From Duganella callida (GTDB taxonomy: Bacteria; Pseudomonadota; Gammaproteobacteria; Burkholderiales; Burkholderiaceae_D), in assembly GCF_004614165.1 (NCBI RefSeq), contig NZ_SPVG01000211.1, forward strand, positions 1 to 46,976: a stretch of 46,976 bases of DNA, given 5' to 3'. Under the pieces are notes generated by a model. That model was given only the letters and a program-made list of their open reading frames with translations. It was not told the DNA's origin and made no database searches. Both the position numbers and the translations under genes were made by a program. Within the stretch, counting starts at the first letter, position 1; each line of letters opens with the position of its first letter. Positions 1 to 8,283 of this stretch are shown in pieces.

Positions 1-2
1 GC

Positions 3-950
3 GCTGCCGCGCCGGCGCCTGCCGTTTCCGCGGCATCGGCCGGCGGCAAGTCCGCCAGTGCGCCCGCGCCTGCGGCCAGCACAGCCGCCAACAACATCAC
101 GTTGACCAACCTGACTTCGTGGACTTTCGGCGAACTGCCGGAGCTGCTGGAAATCGCTCAGGGCAAGCTGACGCTGATCGGCTTCCCGGCGCTGGTCGAC
201 AAGGGCACGCACTGCGACCTGGAAGTGTTCGACGATCCGAATGTTGCCGCGCGCACGCACCGCGTCGGCCTGCGCCGCCTGTTCGCGCTGCAGATGAAGG
301 ACCAGATCAAGTTCATCGAAAAGAGCATCCCCGGCCTGCAGCAGATGGGCATGCAGTTCATGAGCATGGGCACGCAGGAAGAACTGCGCGAGCAGATCAT
401 CAACAAGGCGCTGGACATCGCCTGCCTGCAGGACCCGCTGCCGGTCGACGCCGCCAGCTTCGCCAAGCGCAAGGAAGAGGGCAAGTCGCGCCTGGTGCTG
501 CTGGTGAACGAGATCGCGCGGTTGCTGTCGCAGGTGCTGACCGAGTTCCACGGCCTGCCCAAGCGTCTGCAAGGTCTGCCGCAGCAGGCGGCGCAGGACA
601 TGCAGCAGCAACTGCAAGGGCTGGTGCACAAGCGCTTCCTGCAGGAGAACGACTACAGCCAGCTGGCGCACTTCCCGCGCTATCTGAAGGCGATGAACGT
701 GCGGATCGAAAAGCTGCGCGGCGATCCGTCCCGCGATGCGAAACTGACGGCGGAATGGCAGCAGGCCGCCGCGGCTTACCAGCGTGCGATGCGCGACAAG
801 TCGGCCGGCAAGAATACCGATCCGAAGCTGGTGGAATTCCGCTGGATGCTCGAGGAATTGCGCGTCTCGCTGTTCGCGCAGGAGCTGCGCACGCCGATGC
901 CGGTGTCGGCCAAGCGCTTGCAGAAAGTGTGGGAGTCGATGCAGCGCTAA
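3..950 (+). CDS. hrpA: ATP-dependent RNA helicase HrpA, C-terminal part (5' end outside window)
   Basis: The reading frame is open from the left edge, so only the last 315 or so residues of the protein are present. It starts with a linker of Ala, Pro and Ser, then a helical domain ending in RWMLEELRVSLFAQELRTPMPVS, split here as RWMLEELRVSLFAQ and ELRTPMPVS, which is the hallmark end of the HrpA C-terminal domain (DUF3418). HrpA is a DEAH-box helicase that rescues stalled ribosomes and remodels mRNA in the cytoplasm. The DEAH helicase core lies upstream of the window. An alternative TTG start at 102 is not a real start because the frame runs through it. The Ala/Pro-rich linker just before the C-terminal domain is longer than I expect for the enterobacterial protein, but this is an impression, not an alignment. 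Confidence 0.9.
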   Translation, partial: AAAPAPAVSAASAGGKSASAPAPAASTAANNITLTNLTSWTFGELPELLEIAQGKLTLIGFPALVDKGTHCDLEVFDDPNVAARTHRVGLRRLFALQMKDQIKFIEKSIPGLQQMGMQFMSMGTQEELREQIINKALDIACLQDPLPVDAASFAKRKEEGKSRLVLLVNEIARLLSQVLTEFHGLPKRLQGLPQQAAQDMQQQLQGLVHKRFLQENDYSQLAHFPRYLKAMNVRIEKLRGDPSRDAKLTAEWQQAAAAYQRAMRDKSAGKNTDPKLVEFRWMLEELRVSLFAQELRTPMPVSAKRLQKVWESMQR

Positions 951-1027
951 ACCGGCCCTGTGCGCGTTGCCGTACGCAGCGCGCGGCGGCTTTGGGGTAG
1001 ACTGATTGGCAACTCCAGGAGGTTGCG

Positions 1028-2137
1028 ATGAAGGTCAAGACCGGCAAGCTGATGAGTAGTCTGCTACGGGCCGGAACCCGGTCCGCGAAGCTGTTCGTCG
1101 CCGTCTCCAAGGCGGCCGCCGAGGCGGCCGCGCCGCCCAAGCCGAAAACCAGGAAGCGCAAGGCCGCTGTCAAACCGCGTGCGACCGGCGGCACGCGCGT
1201 CGGCGCCTCGGCCGCGGTGGCGCCCGCGCCGGAGTTCGCGTCCGCCGTCGCTCCCGGCAAATGGTTGTCTTCCCACGTGCCCGCCGCCGGCGGCAAGCGC
1301 ATGAACTATTGGCTGTATCTGCCGAACAGCCGCGCGGAAAACCTGCCGCTGGTCGTGATGCTGCACGGCTGCCAGCAGACCGCCACCCAGTTCGCGCAGG
1401 GCACGCGCATGAATTTGATGGCGGAGGAGGTGGGCCATGCGGTGGTCTATCCTCAGCAACTGCTCAGTAGCCACCCGCAGCGCTGCTGGAAATGGTACGA
1501 CCGCGACACGCAGCATGGCGGCGGCGACGTCCCCACCATCGTCGGTATCGTCCACAGGGTGATGACGCAGTACCCGGTCGACCGCTCGCGCATCTACATC
1601 GCCGGCATCTCGGCCGGCGCCGGCATGGCCAACATCGTCGCGCTCAACCATCCCCATCTGTTCGCCGCCGTCGGCCTGCATTCCGGCCCGGTGTTCGGCG
1701 CCGGCCACAATACACTGGGCGCCCTGAGCGTGATGAAAAATGGCGCGCCCGGCATGCGTCCCGATCTCGCGGTGCAGGAAATCCTGCAGCGCCATCCCGA
1801 ATTCCCCGGCATGCCGGCGATCCTGTTGCAGGGCGAGGGCGACGGCGTGGTCCACCCCATCAACCAGGCCCAGTTGATGCGCCAAAGCCTGCAGCTGAAC
1901 CGCCTGGCCGGCCTGGCGAAGATCACACACAAGCCGCGCGGACGCGGCGGCAGCCGCAATGCGCACCAGTTGCACGAGTTTTATGAGGGCAGAAAACCCA
2001 TCCTGCGCGTGGTCCAGATCGAACAGCTGGAGCATGCCTGGAGCGGCGGCGATCCGGCGCTGTCATTCAACCAGCGCGCCGGACCGGATGCGAGCCGGAT
2101 GATGCTGGAGTTCTTCCGCCATCACCAGCGCGTTTGA
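1028..2137 (+). CDS. PHB depolymerase family esterase
   Basis: A 369-residue alpha/beta hydrolase of the poly(3-hydroxybutyrate) depolymerase/feruloyl esterase type (catalytic domain type 1). The ATG is preceded by AGGAGG at ideal spacing. Residues 1-75 are basic and rich in Ala, Lys and Pro and do not look like a signal peptide. The hydrolase domain follows: MLHGC at 111-115 (oxyanion region), lipase box GISAG with Ser195, Asp272 in GEGDG, and His336 in LEHAWSGG. The family cleaves short-chain polyester or aromatic ester bonds. Without a visible signal peptide the enzyme may act on intracellular PHA, which Oxalobacteraceae commonly store, but that is inference. It ends one base before the convergent thioredoxin-like gene. 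Confidence 0.88.
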   Translation: MKVKTGKLMSSLLRAGTRSAKLFVAVSKAAAEAAAPPKPKTRKRKAAVKPRATGGTRVGASAAVAPAPEFASAVAPGKWLSSHVPAAGGKRMNYWLYLPNSRAENLPLVVMLHGCQQTATQFAQGTRMNLMAEEVGHAVVYPQQLLSSHPQRCWKWYDRDTQHGGGDVPTIVGIVHRVMTQYPVDRSRIYIAGISAGAGMANIVALNHPHLFAAVGLHSGPVFGAGHNTLGALSVMKNGAPGMRPDLAVQEILQRHPEFPGMPAILLQGEGDGVVHPINQAQLMRQSLQLNRLAGLAKITHKPRGRGGSRNAHQLHEFYEGRKPILRVVQIEQLEHAWSGGDPALSFNQRAGPDASRMMLEFFRHHQRV

Positions 2138-2138
2138 A

Positions 2139-3125
2139 TCACTGCTGCGTGCCGATGCTGGTGATGCGGCCTTGTGCATCCAGCTTGACGACGGTCGGAA
2201 TATTGCGCACGCCGAAGGCGCGGAAAACGGCGCCATCCTGATCCAGCGCCTGCGGAATCGCGGTGTGCTTCTCCTTGGCGTAATCGCTGAGCTCCGAGCG
2301 CGAAGTCCACAACGGCGACGCAATGGCCAGCCATTCCTGGCCGCGGCCCTCGGCCTGTTTCTCCGTCTCGATGCGGGTGCGGGCGCAGGCGGCGGCGACG
2401 GCCGGACGGCTGTCCTTCAGATACGACTCGCACCAGGGCGAGAAGAACACCAGCGTGCGCGGCTTGCCGGCGCCCAGCGTCACCTTGTCGCCGGCCATGG
2501 TGGTGAGGCTGATGCCGCTGACCTTGTCGCCGACCTTGAACGCCGCCGGCGCCTTGCCCTGCGGCGCCAGTGCAACCGCGTCGCCCGAAGCCGGCGTCTT
2601 CGCCACCCGCTCCAGCGCATCATGCAACTCCTTGTCATCCAGATGGCCGACGTGCACGACGCGGCCATTGGCATCGATCACGATATGCTGCGGCGTCACG
2701 CGCAGATCGAGCTGGGCGCCGAGCGTGCCGTCGTCGATCACGGTCGGTATATGCAGCTGGTACTTGGCGACGAAGGCGCGGACATCGGCCGCGGTCTCGC
2801 TGTAGCCGGTATTGACCGCCACCATGGCGATGCGCTTGCCGTATTGCTGATAAATCTGCTCGAACCCCGGCGCCTGCTGATTGCAGGGGATGCACCAGGT
2901 GGCCCAGAACTTCAGATACACAGGCTGCTTGCCGTAGAACGACGCCAGATCGATACGCTGACCGTCGATGCTCGTCAGCGTGGCGCGCGGTCCCGGCTGC
3001 CCGACCAGTTTCTGCCCCACACGCTGCGCGCGCTGCCGGCCATCGCCGCCATCATTCGCATCCGCCGCCCCGGCGCCCGCCGACAGCAAGCCGCACAACA
3101 CCAACACCACCGCGCTCCATTTCAT
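2139..3125 (-). CDS. Exported TlpA-like protein with two thioredoxin folds, second one degenerate
   Basis: 328 residues. A signal peptide occupies roughly residues 1-20. The first thioredoxin-like domain (about 40-175) has a WCIPC active site at 77-81 and a cis-Pro in VTPQ near 145. The second (about 195-328) has WCESY at 231-235, so it keeps one Cys only and has lost the resolving Cys, and retains IPT as its likely cis-Pro. Domain 1 should act as a periplasmic thiol-disulfide reductase or oxidase in the TlpA/ResA style. Domain 2 may bind partners or form a mixed disulfide through its lone Cys. It is monocistronic, convergent with the esterase, and divergent from the toxin-antitoxin pair. Confidence 0.82.
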   Translation of the reverse strand: MKWSAVVLVLCGLLSAGAGAADANDGGDGRQRAQRVGQKLVGQPGPRATLTSIDGQRIDLASFYGKQPVYLKFWATWCIPCNQQAPGFEQIYQQYGKRIAMVAVNTGYSETAADVRAFVAKYQLHIPTVIDDGTLGAQLDLRVTPQHIVIDANGRVVHVGHLDDKELHDALERVAKTPASGDAVALAPQGKAPAAFKVGDKVSGISLTTMAGDKVTLGAGKPRTLVFFSPWCESYLKDSRPAVAAACARTRIETEKQAEGRGQEWLAIASPLWTSRSELSDYAKEKHTAIPQALDQDGAVFRAFGVRNIPTVVKLDAQGRITSIGTQQ

Positions 3126-3268
3126 GACACACCCTCGATGAGTTCAACATCAACCCATCCTACCCATCCGCTGGCACAGATAAAAGGTGCAAGAATCGCC
3201 TACACGACTAGGCCAAGAAAGCATGAGCCACCTCAAGCCTGCGGTTCGATAGCGGTCGTAAGCTTTTC

Positions 3269-3297
3269 TTGTTTGAGTGTATCTCATGGAATACACT
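3269..3297 (+). promoter_or_regulatory. Toxin-antitoxin promoter with overlapping palindromic operator
   Basis: A perfect 7-bp inverted repeat, AGTGTAT (3276-3282) and ATACACT (3291-3297) with an 8-bp spacer, lies 18 bp upstream of the toxin ATG. It overlaps a plausible sigma-70 promoter: TTGTTT at 3269-3274, 17-bp spacer, TACACT at 3292-3297. This is what is expected of an operator bound by the HTH antitoxin for autorepression. The surrounding 3180-3310 stretch is visibly more AT-rich than the flanking genes. Confidence 0.65.
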
Positions 3298-3314
3298 GTA
3301 AAAGGTTAGCCAAG

Positions 3315-3602
3315 ATGGATGTCTTACAGACTGAGGGTTTCAGCTCATGGTTTGCTCATCTTAAAGATAAAAAAGCCCGGGCGCGCATACAGATGCGTAT
3401 AGATCGCCTGGAGGATGGGAACTTGGGTGACCATCATTTTGTCGGCGACGGCGTATCCGAATTGCGGATTGATTATGGCCCGGGCTATCGCGTTTACTAT
3501 GCAATGCAAGGGAGCACAGCCATCATAGTTTTAGCCGGCGGCGATAAAGCGTCTCAAAGCAAGGACATCAAAATCGCGCGATTGCTTGCGAAACAGTTGT
3601 AG
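3315..3602 (+). CDS. Type II toxin, RelE/ParE family (Gp49/HigB-like)
   Basis: 95 residues from the ATG at 3315. The pattern WFAHLKDKKARARIQMRIDRLE, quoted in part as WFAHLKDKKARARI, then GDHHFVGDGVSELRIDYGPG and GYRVYYAMQG, is that of the RelE/ParE-fold addiction module killer proteins related to phage Gp49 (HigB-like). Such toxins usually cleave mRNA at the ribosome. The C-terminal GGDKASQSKDIKIARLLA is also typical of the family. The toxin gene comes first and the antitoxin second, the HigBA order, with a 9-bp gap. GC content is lower than in the neighbouring housekeeping genes, which fits horizontal acquisition. No strong Shine-Dalgarno sequence is seen. Which mRNA target it has cannot be told from the sequence. 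Confidence 0.88.
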   Translation: MDVLQTEGFSSWFAHLKDKKARARIQMRIDRLEDGNLGDHHFVGDGVSELRIDYGPGYRVYYAMQGSTAIIVLAGGDKASQSKDIKIARLLAKQL

Positions 3603-3611
3603 GGGACAGAC

Positions 3612-3905
3612 ATGACACTCAAATTAACAAGCTGGGATAGCGCGGCACATCTGCGGAGCCCAGAGGATATTGCACTCTATCTCGATGCGTGCCTTGAGGA
3701 GGCTGGAGACGATGTGGAATTTATTGCCAAGGCTCTGGGCAATATCGCTCGTTCGCACGGCATGACTCAACTCGCTAATGACACTGGCCTGGGACGAGAA
3801 AGCCTGTACAAGGCACTTTCAGCTGACGGCAATCCAAGTTTTGCCACGGTTCTGAAAGTGATGCGCGCACTTGGATTGCAATTCCGTGTCAAGGTGGCAG
3901 CTTAA
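3612..3905 (+). CDS. HigA-family antitoxin, addiction module antidote with HTH
   Basis: 97 residues. The block GMTQLANDTGLGRESLYKAL (50-69) followed by GNPSFATVLKVMRALGLQF is the lambda-repressor-like HTH found in the addiction module antidote family that pairs with Gp49-like toxins. It should neutralise the toxin encoded 9 bp upstream and repress the shared promoter through the palindrome at 3276-3297. The start has AGGGGACAG just upstream. Its stop codon overlaps the stop of the convergent antiporter gene by 3 bp. Confidence 0.88.
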   Translation: MTLKLTSWDSAAHLRSPEDIALYLDACLEEAGDDVEFIAKALGNIARSHGMTQLANDTGLGRESLYKALSADGNPSFATVLKVMRALGLQFRVKVAA

Positions 3906-5149
3906 AGCAGCAGAAAGGCCAGGGCGGCGACTGCGGTGGGGGCGAGGGCGCCTGCCAGCAGGCCGAGCGTGCCGATGGATTCGTCGCGGAAGCCGCGGCG
4001 CAACAGGGCCACGCCCGCCGGGTTCGGCGCGTTGGCGATCACGGTCAGGCCGCCGCCAGTCACGGCGCCCGCCATCAGCATGTATTGCGCCGGCGCGGAG
4101 ATGCCGTCGATCAGCGAGCCCAGATAGGTGAGGGCGGCATTGTCGGTGATCGCGGTCAGGCTCATGGCGCCGAAAAACAGGGCCAGCGGCGACAGGCTTT
4201 CGACGATGGGCTGCAGCCACCATTGCTGCATGCCGCCCAATACCACCAGCCCGGCCAGGAAGAAGCCGACCAGCAAGCCTTCCTTGATGATCAACGGACT
4301 CTGGTGCCGCTGGTAGGCTTGGGTGTAGCCGAGGAAGAACATGAACACACCCAGGAACAGTTCCGTGTGATGGCCCAGCAGCACCACCGCCGCCAGGAAG
4401 CCCAGGTGGATGGCGCTGGCGGCCAGCGGCACCGGGGCGGCTGCGGCATCGCCGGCGGCCGGCGCGCGCAGGTGGCGGCGCAGTGCGAAGGTGGCGGCGC
4501 TGGCGTTGATGAGCACCGCCACCATCGCTTTCCAGCCGAACTGCGCCGCCATGAAGGCGCTGTCCCATTGCCAGTTCGCGGCCACCATCAGCACCGGCGG
4601 CGCGGCGTAGGCGGTCAGCAGGCCGCCGATCGAAATGTTCACGAACAGGACGCCCAGCGCGGCGTATTTCAGCCGTTCCGGCATGCCGTCGCGGAAAATC
4701 AGCGGCGCCAGCATCAGCGCCGCCAGCGTCATCGCGGCCGGCTCGGTGATCAGCGAGCCGGTCAGCGGCACCAGCGCCAGGCCCAGCCACACCAGCGCCA
4801 CCTCGGTACGCAACGGCATCGCGCGCGCCATCGCCAGCAGTACGCGCTCGACGATGGCCAGCACCGGCCGCGACGCCGCCACCACCATCACCACGAACAC
4901 GAACAGCGGCTCGGTGTACTGGCGCGATTCGGCGTAGGCGACCGCCGCTTCGCCACCGTTGAGCAAGGCCAGCGCCAGTATCAGGACGCAGGCCCAGAAG
5001 CCGAACACCACCTCGACCTCGCCCAGCAGATGGAACAGCCCGGCATGGCGCGGGTGGCGGTGCGCCAGCACCTCGAAGGATTTGGCGGCGAAAGTGTGCA
5101 GCAGCGCCAGGCCGAACAGGATCGCGCCGACCAGTTGTATCGTTTGCAA
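3902..5149 (-). CDS. Putative Na+/H+ antiporter family membrane protein
   Basis: About 415 residues with roughly eleven hydrophobic segments. It resembles the putative Na+/H+ antiporter family formerly called DUF1504 (Na_H_antiport_2). Characteristic stretches are PLTGSLITEPAAMTLAALML, FVNISIGGLLTAYAAPPVLM and AMSLTAITDNAALTYLGSL, resembling the inverted-repeat half-sites of ion transporters. I chose the TTG at 5149 because AAGGA lies 6 bases before it and the protein then opens LQTIQLVG, close to the first membrane helix. The frame could also start at a TTG at 5215, but that has no ribosome site and would run towards the imuA operator. Substrate ion is unproven. The gene is divergent from imuA. 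Confidence 0.8.
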   Translation of the reverse strand: MQTIQLVGAILFGLALLHTFAAKSFEVLAHRHPRHAGLFHLLGEVEVVFGFWACVLILALALLNGGEAAVAYAESRQYTEPLFVFVVMVVAASRPVLAIVERVLLAMARAMPLRTEVALVWLGLALVPLTGSLITEPAAMTLAALMLAPLIFRDGMPERLKYAALGVLFVNISIGGLLTAYAAPPVLMVAANWQWDSAFMAAQFGWKAMVAVLINASAATFALRRHLRAPAAGDAAAAPVPLAASAIHLGFLAAVVLLGHHTELFLGVFMFFLGYTQAYQRHQSPLIIKEGLLVGFFLAGLVVLGGMQQWWLQPIVESLSPLALFFGAMSLTAITDNAALTYLGSLIDGISAPAQYMLMAGAVTGGGLTVIANAPNPAGVALLRRGFRDESIGTLGLLAGALAPTAVAALAFLLL

Positions 5150-5231
5150 AATGCGTCCTTTGTCAATTTTTCTTCCAGCATGGTACCGCAAAGCACGCAC
5201 GATACACCTTGCCAAAATGGCCTTGAAAGAG

Positions 5232-5251
5232 TACTGTGTATTTATACAGTA
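5232..5251 (+). promoter_or_regulatory. LexA-binding SOS box upstream of imuA
   Basis: The 20-bp palindrome TACTGT-N8-ACAGTA with AT-rich centre (GTATTTAT) matches the gammaproteobacterial/betaproteobacterial SOS box consensus. It ends 16 bp before the imuA ATG. A perfect TATAAT lies at 5259-5264, only 3 bp before that ATG. The same box structure occurs at 28290-28309 before dnaE2. Confidence 0.93.
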
Positions 5252-5267
5252 TTTGCCTTATAATGCC

Positions 5268-5966
5268 ATGAACCACCCCGAAACCGTGCACCCGTCCCTG
5301 TGGCGGGCCTCTCAGCTTGCGCACAGCCAGACGCGTTGCCTGGATACGGGCTTTGCCGCGCTGTCGGCGCAGTTGCCGGGCGGCGGCTGGCCGCTGGGCA
5401 CGCTGATCGATTTGCTGCTGCAGCAGTCCGGCATCGGTGAACTGCGTTTGCTGCAACCGGTGTTAAAGGCGCTGGGCCAGCGGCCCATTGTGCTGCTGGA
5501 GCCGCCGCATGCGCCGCAGGTGCTGGCGCTGGCCGCGCTTGGACTGGAACCGTCGCAGCTGCTGTGGCTACGCAGCGGCGCCAAGGCCAGCGACGCGCTG
5601 TGGGCGGCCGAGCAGGTGCTGCGCAGCGGCTGTTGCGGCGCGCTGCTGATGTGGCAGAAACAGGCGCGCGGCGAAACGCTGCGCCGCCTGCATCTGGCGG
5701 CGCAGAGCAACGACACGCTGTTCTGCATGCTGCGGCCGCTGGCGGCGGCGCAGGATGCGTCGCCGGCGCCGTTGCGGCTGTCGCTCAAGCCCACCCAGGG
5801 CGGCGTGCACATCGGTTTCGTCAAGCGGCGCGGGCCGCAGCGCGACGCGCCCTTGTTTCTTCCCTTGACCCCGTCTTTGTTGCAACGAAATCATGCGCCT
5901 CTGGATCGCGATACACCTGCCCCGGCTCCCGCTCGAAGTATTCTGCCCGCGCTGGTCGGCGGATAA
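5268..5966 (+). CDS. imuA: Translesion synthesis accessory protein ImuA
   Basis: 232 residues. The opening HPSLWRASQLAHSQTRCLDTG and PGGGWPLGTLIDLL are typical of ImuA, a RecA/SulA-like protein with a degraded Walker region, which works with ImuB and DnaE2 in SOS-induced mutagenesis at DNA lesions. The ATG at 5268 follows the SOS box and a TATAAT element with no Shine-Dalgarno sequence, so translation may be leaderless or nearly so. The C-terminal tail after LPLTPSLLQRN overlaps the start of imuB by 74 bp in another frame, so the two are translationally linked. It is SOS regulated judging from the box. Confidence 0.93.
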   Translation: MNHPETVHPSLWRASQLAHSQTRCLDTGFAALSAQLPGGGWPLGTLIDLLLQQSGIGELRLLQPVLKALGQRPIVLLEPPHAPQVLALAALGLEPSQLLWLRSGAKASDALWAAEQVLRSGCCGALLMWQKQARGETLRRLHLAAQSNDTLFCMLRPLAAAQDASPAPLRLSLKPTQGGVHIGFVKRRGPQRDAPLFLPLTPSLLQRNHAPLDRDTPAPAPARSILPALVGG

Positions 5967-7371
5967 CGGCACGGTGGTGCTGGAGCGGGAGCGGGTGGTC
6001 GCCATGGCAGACTCGGCCTACGAGGCCGGCGTGCGCGCGGGCTTGCGGCGCGGCGGCGCCATCATGCTGGCGCCGCGCGCGCAGTTCCAGCAGCGTTCGC
6101 CGCCGCTGGAGGCGGAAGGGCTGCACGCCGCCGCCATGGCGCTGCTGCAGTTCACGCCGCAGCTGGCACTGGCGGAAGAGGCGACGCTGCTGCTCGACGT
6201 CGGCGCCAGCCTGCGGCTGTTCGGCGGCATCCGCGCGCTGTGCCGGCAAGTGGCGGCCAGCGTGCGCGCGCTGGGCTTCACCGGCACCCTCGGCTGTGCG
6301 CCCACCGCGCGCGGCGCCTGGCTGCTGGCCTGTGCCGATGCCGGCCGCGCCGTCACCATGGGCACGCTGGCGCGCAAGCTGGCGGCGCTGCCGGCCGCTC
6401 TGCTGCCGCCGGCGCGGCCGTATCTGGGCTGGCTGGAAGGCATAGGCTGCCAGACCCTGGGCCAGCTCCACGCACTGCCGCGTCCCGGCCTGCAGCGCCG
6501 TTGTGGCCGCGCTGTGCTGGACATGCTGGACGATGCCCATGGCGCCCGGCCGGAACTGCACACCTGGCTGGAGGCGCCGGCCAGTTTCCGCGCCAGGATG
6601 GAACTGTTCGACCGCGTGGAGCAGGCCGACGCGCTGCTGTACGGCGCCCAGCGGCTGCTGCTGCAGCTGACCGGCTGGCTGAGCGCGCATCAGCTGGCGG
6701 TGGAACGTATCCAGTTGTTGCTGGAGCATGAGCGCGGCCGGGTGGCGCGGGCGCCGACCGTGATCGAGGTGGTGCTGGGCGAGCCGACCTGGCGCGACAC
6801 CCATCTGCTGCGGCTGCTGAAAGAGCGCCTGGCCAAGCAGGTGCTGGAGGCGCCGGTGATCGGGCTGGCGCTGGAGGCGCCGCAGGTGCGGCCGATGGCG
6901 CCGCCCAGTGAGTCGCTGTTTCCCGAACCGGGCGGCAGCAAGGAGGACTGGCAGCGTGTGCTGGAGCTGCTGACCGCCCGGCTGGGGGCGGAGAATGTGC
7001 TGCAGGCTGTGCCGCGCGCCGATTACCGTCCCGAGCAGGCCAACCACTGGGCCAGCATCCAGGAAAGAATCCGTCCGGCCGACGCGCGCGCGCAATTGCC
7101 GCCGCAGGTGGGCAGTCTGCCGCGGCCGGCGTGGCTGCTGGCCAGGCCGATTCCGCTGGTACTGCGCGACCACCGGCCCTATTACGGTTCGCCGCTGCGC
7201 ATCTGTTCCACCGGCGAGCGCGTCGAGGCCGGCTGGTGGAGCCAGACGCTGGCCCGCGACTACTACATGGCGGAGGGCGAGGACCGCGCGTTTTACTGGT
7301 TGTACCGCGAGCGCAGCGGCCAGCAGGATGAGCGCGAGCCGCGCTGGTACTTGCAAGGCTTGTTCGGCTGA
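5893..7371 (+). CDS. imuB: Catalytically dead Y-family polymerase homologue ImuB
   Basis: 492 residues. It begins MRLWIAIHLPRLPLEVF, the ImuB form of the Y-family palm in which the catalytic Asp of the first motif is absent; the second motif reads LLLDVGASLRLFGG and lacks the Asp-Glu pair of active polymerases. The fingers/thumb regions and an HhH-like segment (LEGIGCQTLGQLHALPRPGL) follow. The stretch SESLFPEPGG around 340 is a possible beta-clamp contact, as in other ImuB proteins. The C-terminus ends in RWYLQGLFG, usual for the family. ImuB is the hub linking DnaE2, ImuA and the beta clamp. It overlaps imuA and shares its SOS promoter. Confidence 0.93.
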   Translation: MRLWIAIHLPRLPLEVFCPRWSADNGTVVLERERVVAMADSAYEAGVRAGLRRGGAIMLAPRAQFQQRSPPLEAEGLHAAAMALLQFTPQLALAEEATLLLDVGASLRLFGGIRALCRQVAASVRALGFTGTLGCAPTARGAWLLACADAGRAVTMGTLARKLAALPAALLPPARPYLGWLEGIGCQTLGQLHALPRPGLQRRCGRAVLDMLDDAHGARPELHTWLEAPASFRARMELFDRVEQADALLYGAQRLLLQLTGWLSAHQLAVERIQLLLEHERGRVARAPTVIEVVLGEPTWRDTHLLRLLKERLAKQVLEAPVIGLALEAPQVRPMAPPSESLFPEPGGSKEDWQRVLELLTARLGAENVLQAVPRADYRPEQANHWASIQERIRPADARAQLPPQVGSLPRPAWLLARPIPLVLRDHRPYYGSPLRICSTGERVEAGWWSQTLARDYYMAEGEDRAFYWLYRERSGQQDEREPRWYLQGLFG

Positions 7372-7434
7372 GTTTAAGTTTCTTTAAAAGAAAGGTCTTT
7401 ATCATGCCCTGCTTAGACTTTATGCGATTGAGAA

Positions 7435-8256
7435 ATGAAACTAGGACCTTTACTGGTGCCGTACACCGCCCTGCTGGTGTTGTTGACGGCGCTCGTCTGC
7501 CTGGCCATGGCCCGGTATTTCGACCGCCGTAGCGAGCGCAAGATCGAAGCCACCATCACCTGGATGCTGTTGATCGCACTGGCGGCGGCGCGGCTGTTCT
7601 TCGTCTGGCGTTATCGCTCGCTGTATCTGAGCAGCCCGCTGACCATCCTCGACATCCGCGACGGCGGCTGGGATGCCGAGGCCGGCGTGATCGCCGCCTG
7701 GGTCTATGCGCTGGCGCAGATCCACCGCACGCGCGCGATCCGCAAGGCCATGCTGTGGACGGTGGGCGCGGCCAGCGTGGTCTGGATCGCCGGCTCGCTG
7801 GCGCTGTTTGCCCGCACCGCGACACAGGGCAGCATGCCGTCCCAGGTGCTGCAGGACCTGCAAGGCCGCCCGGTGACCATCGGCGACTTCCGCGGCAAGC
7901 CGACGGTAATCAATTTCTGGGCCACCTGGTGCCCACCCTGCCAGAAGGAAATGCCGGCCATGGCGGCGGTACAGGCGCAACGGCCGGACGTGAATTTCGT
8001 CTTCGTGAACCAGGCCGAGCCGCTGGATACGGTGGTCGAATTCCTCACCATTGCCCGGCTATCGCTGAAAAATGTGCTGCTCGACCCGCAGCAGGCCGTG
8101 GCCCGCGATTTCCAGGTGATGGGCTATCCGACCACCCTGATGTTCGACGCCTCCGGCAAGCTGGTGTACCAGCACATGGGCGCGCTGTCGGAAGCCGCGC
8201 TGACCCAGCATTTGGGAGAGGTGGCGACACAGCCGCCCGGAAGTTTGGTTAAATGA
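7435..8256 (+). CDS. Membrane-anchored TlpA-like thioredoxin
   Basis: 273 residues. The N-terminal half (1-135) has four hydrophobic segments (about 5-27, 41-60, 80-97 as a weaker one, 105-125), resembling the small membrane module often found before TlpA-type domains. The C-terminal domain (about 138-265) is a thioredoxin fold with NFWATWCPPCQKEMP and the cis-Pro in MGYPTTLMF. It should be a membrane-tethered periplasmic thiol-disulfide reductase used in cytochrome c maturation or disulfide isomerisation; the exact partner is unknown. It sits 63 bp after imuB on the same strand, but is probably not part of the SOS operon in function. Confidence 0.83.
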   Translation: MKLGPLLVPYTALLVLLTALVCLAMARYFDRRSERKIEATITWMLLIALAAARLFFVWRYRSLYLSSPLTILDIRDGGWDAEAGVIAAWVYALAQIHRTRAIRKAMLWTVGAASVVWIAGSLALFARTATQGSMPSQVLQDLQGRPVTIGDFRGKPTVINFWATWCPPCQKEMPAMAAVQAQRPDVNFVFVNQAEPLDTVVEFLTIARLSLKNVLLDPQQAVARDFQVMGYPTTLMFDASGKLVYQHMGALSEAALTQHLGEVATQPPGSLVK

Positions 8257-8283
8257 TGCCTGATTCCATCACCAGGACAGGCC

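Noticed and set aside
3902-5215. Longer start for the antiporter at 5215
   Set aside because: TTG without a ribosome site and extends into the imuA control region; TTG at 5149 has AAGGA at good distance.
7374-7400. Terminator after imuB (TTTCTTT/AAAGAAA)
   Set aside because: A/T-only stem, short, too weak to call.
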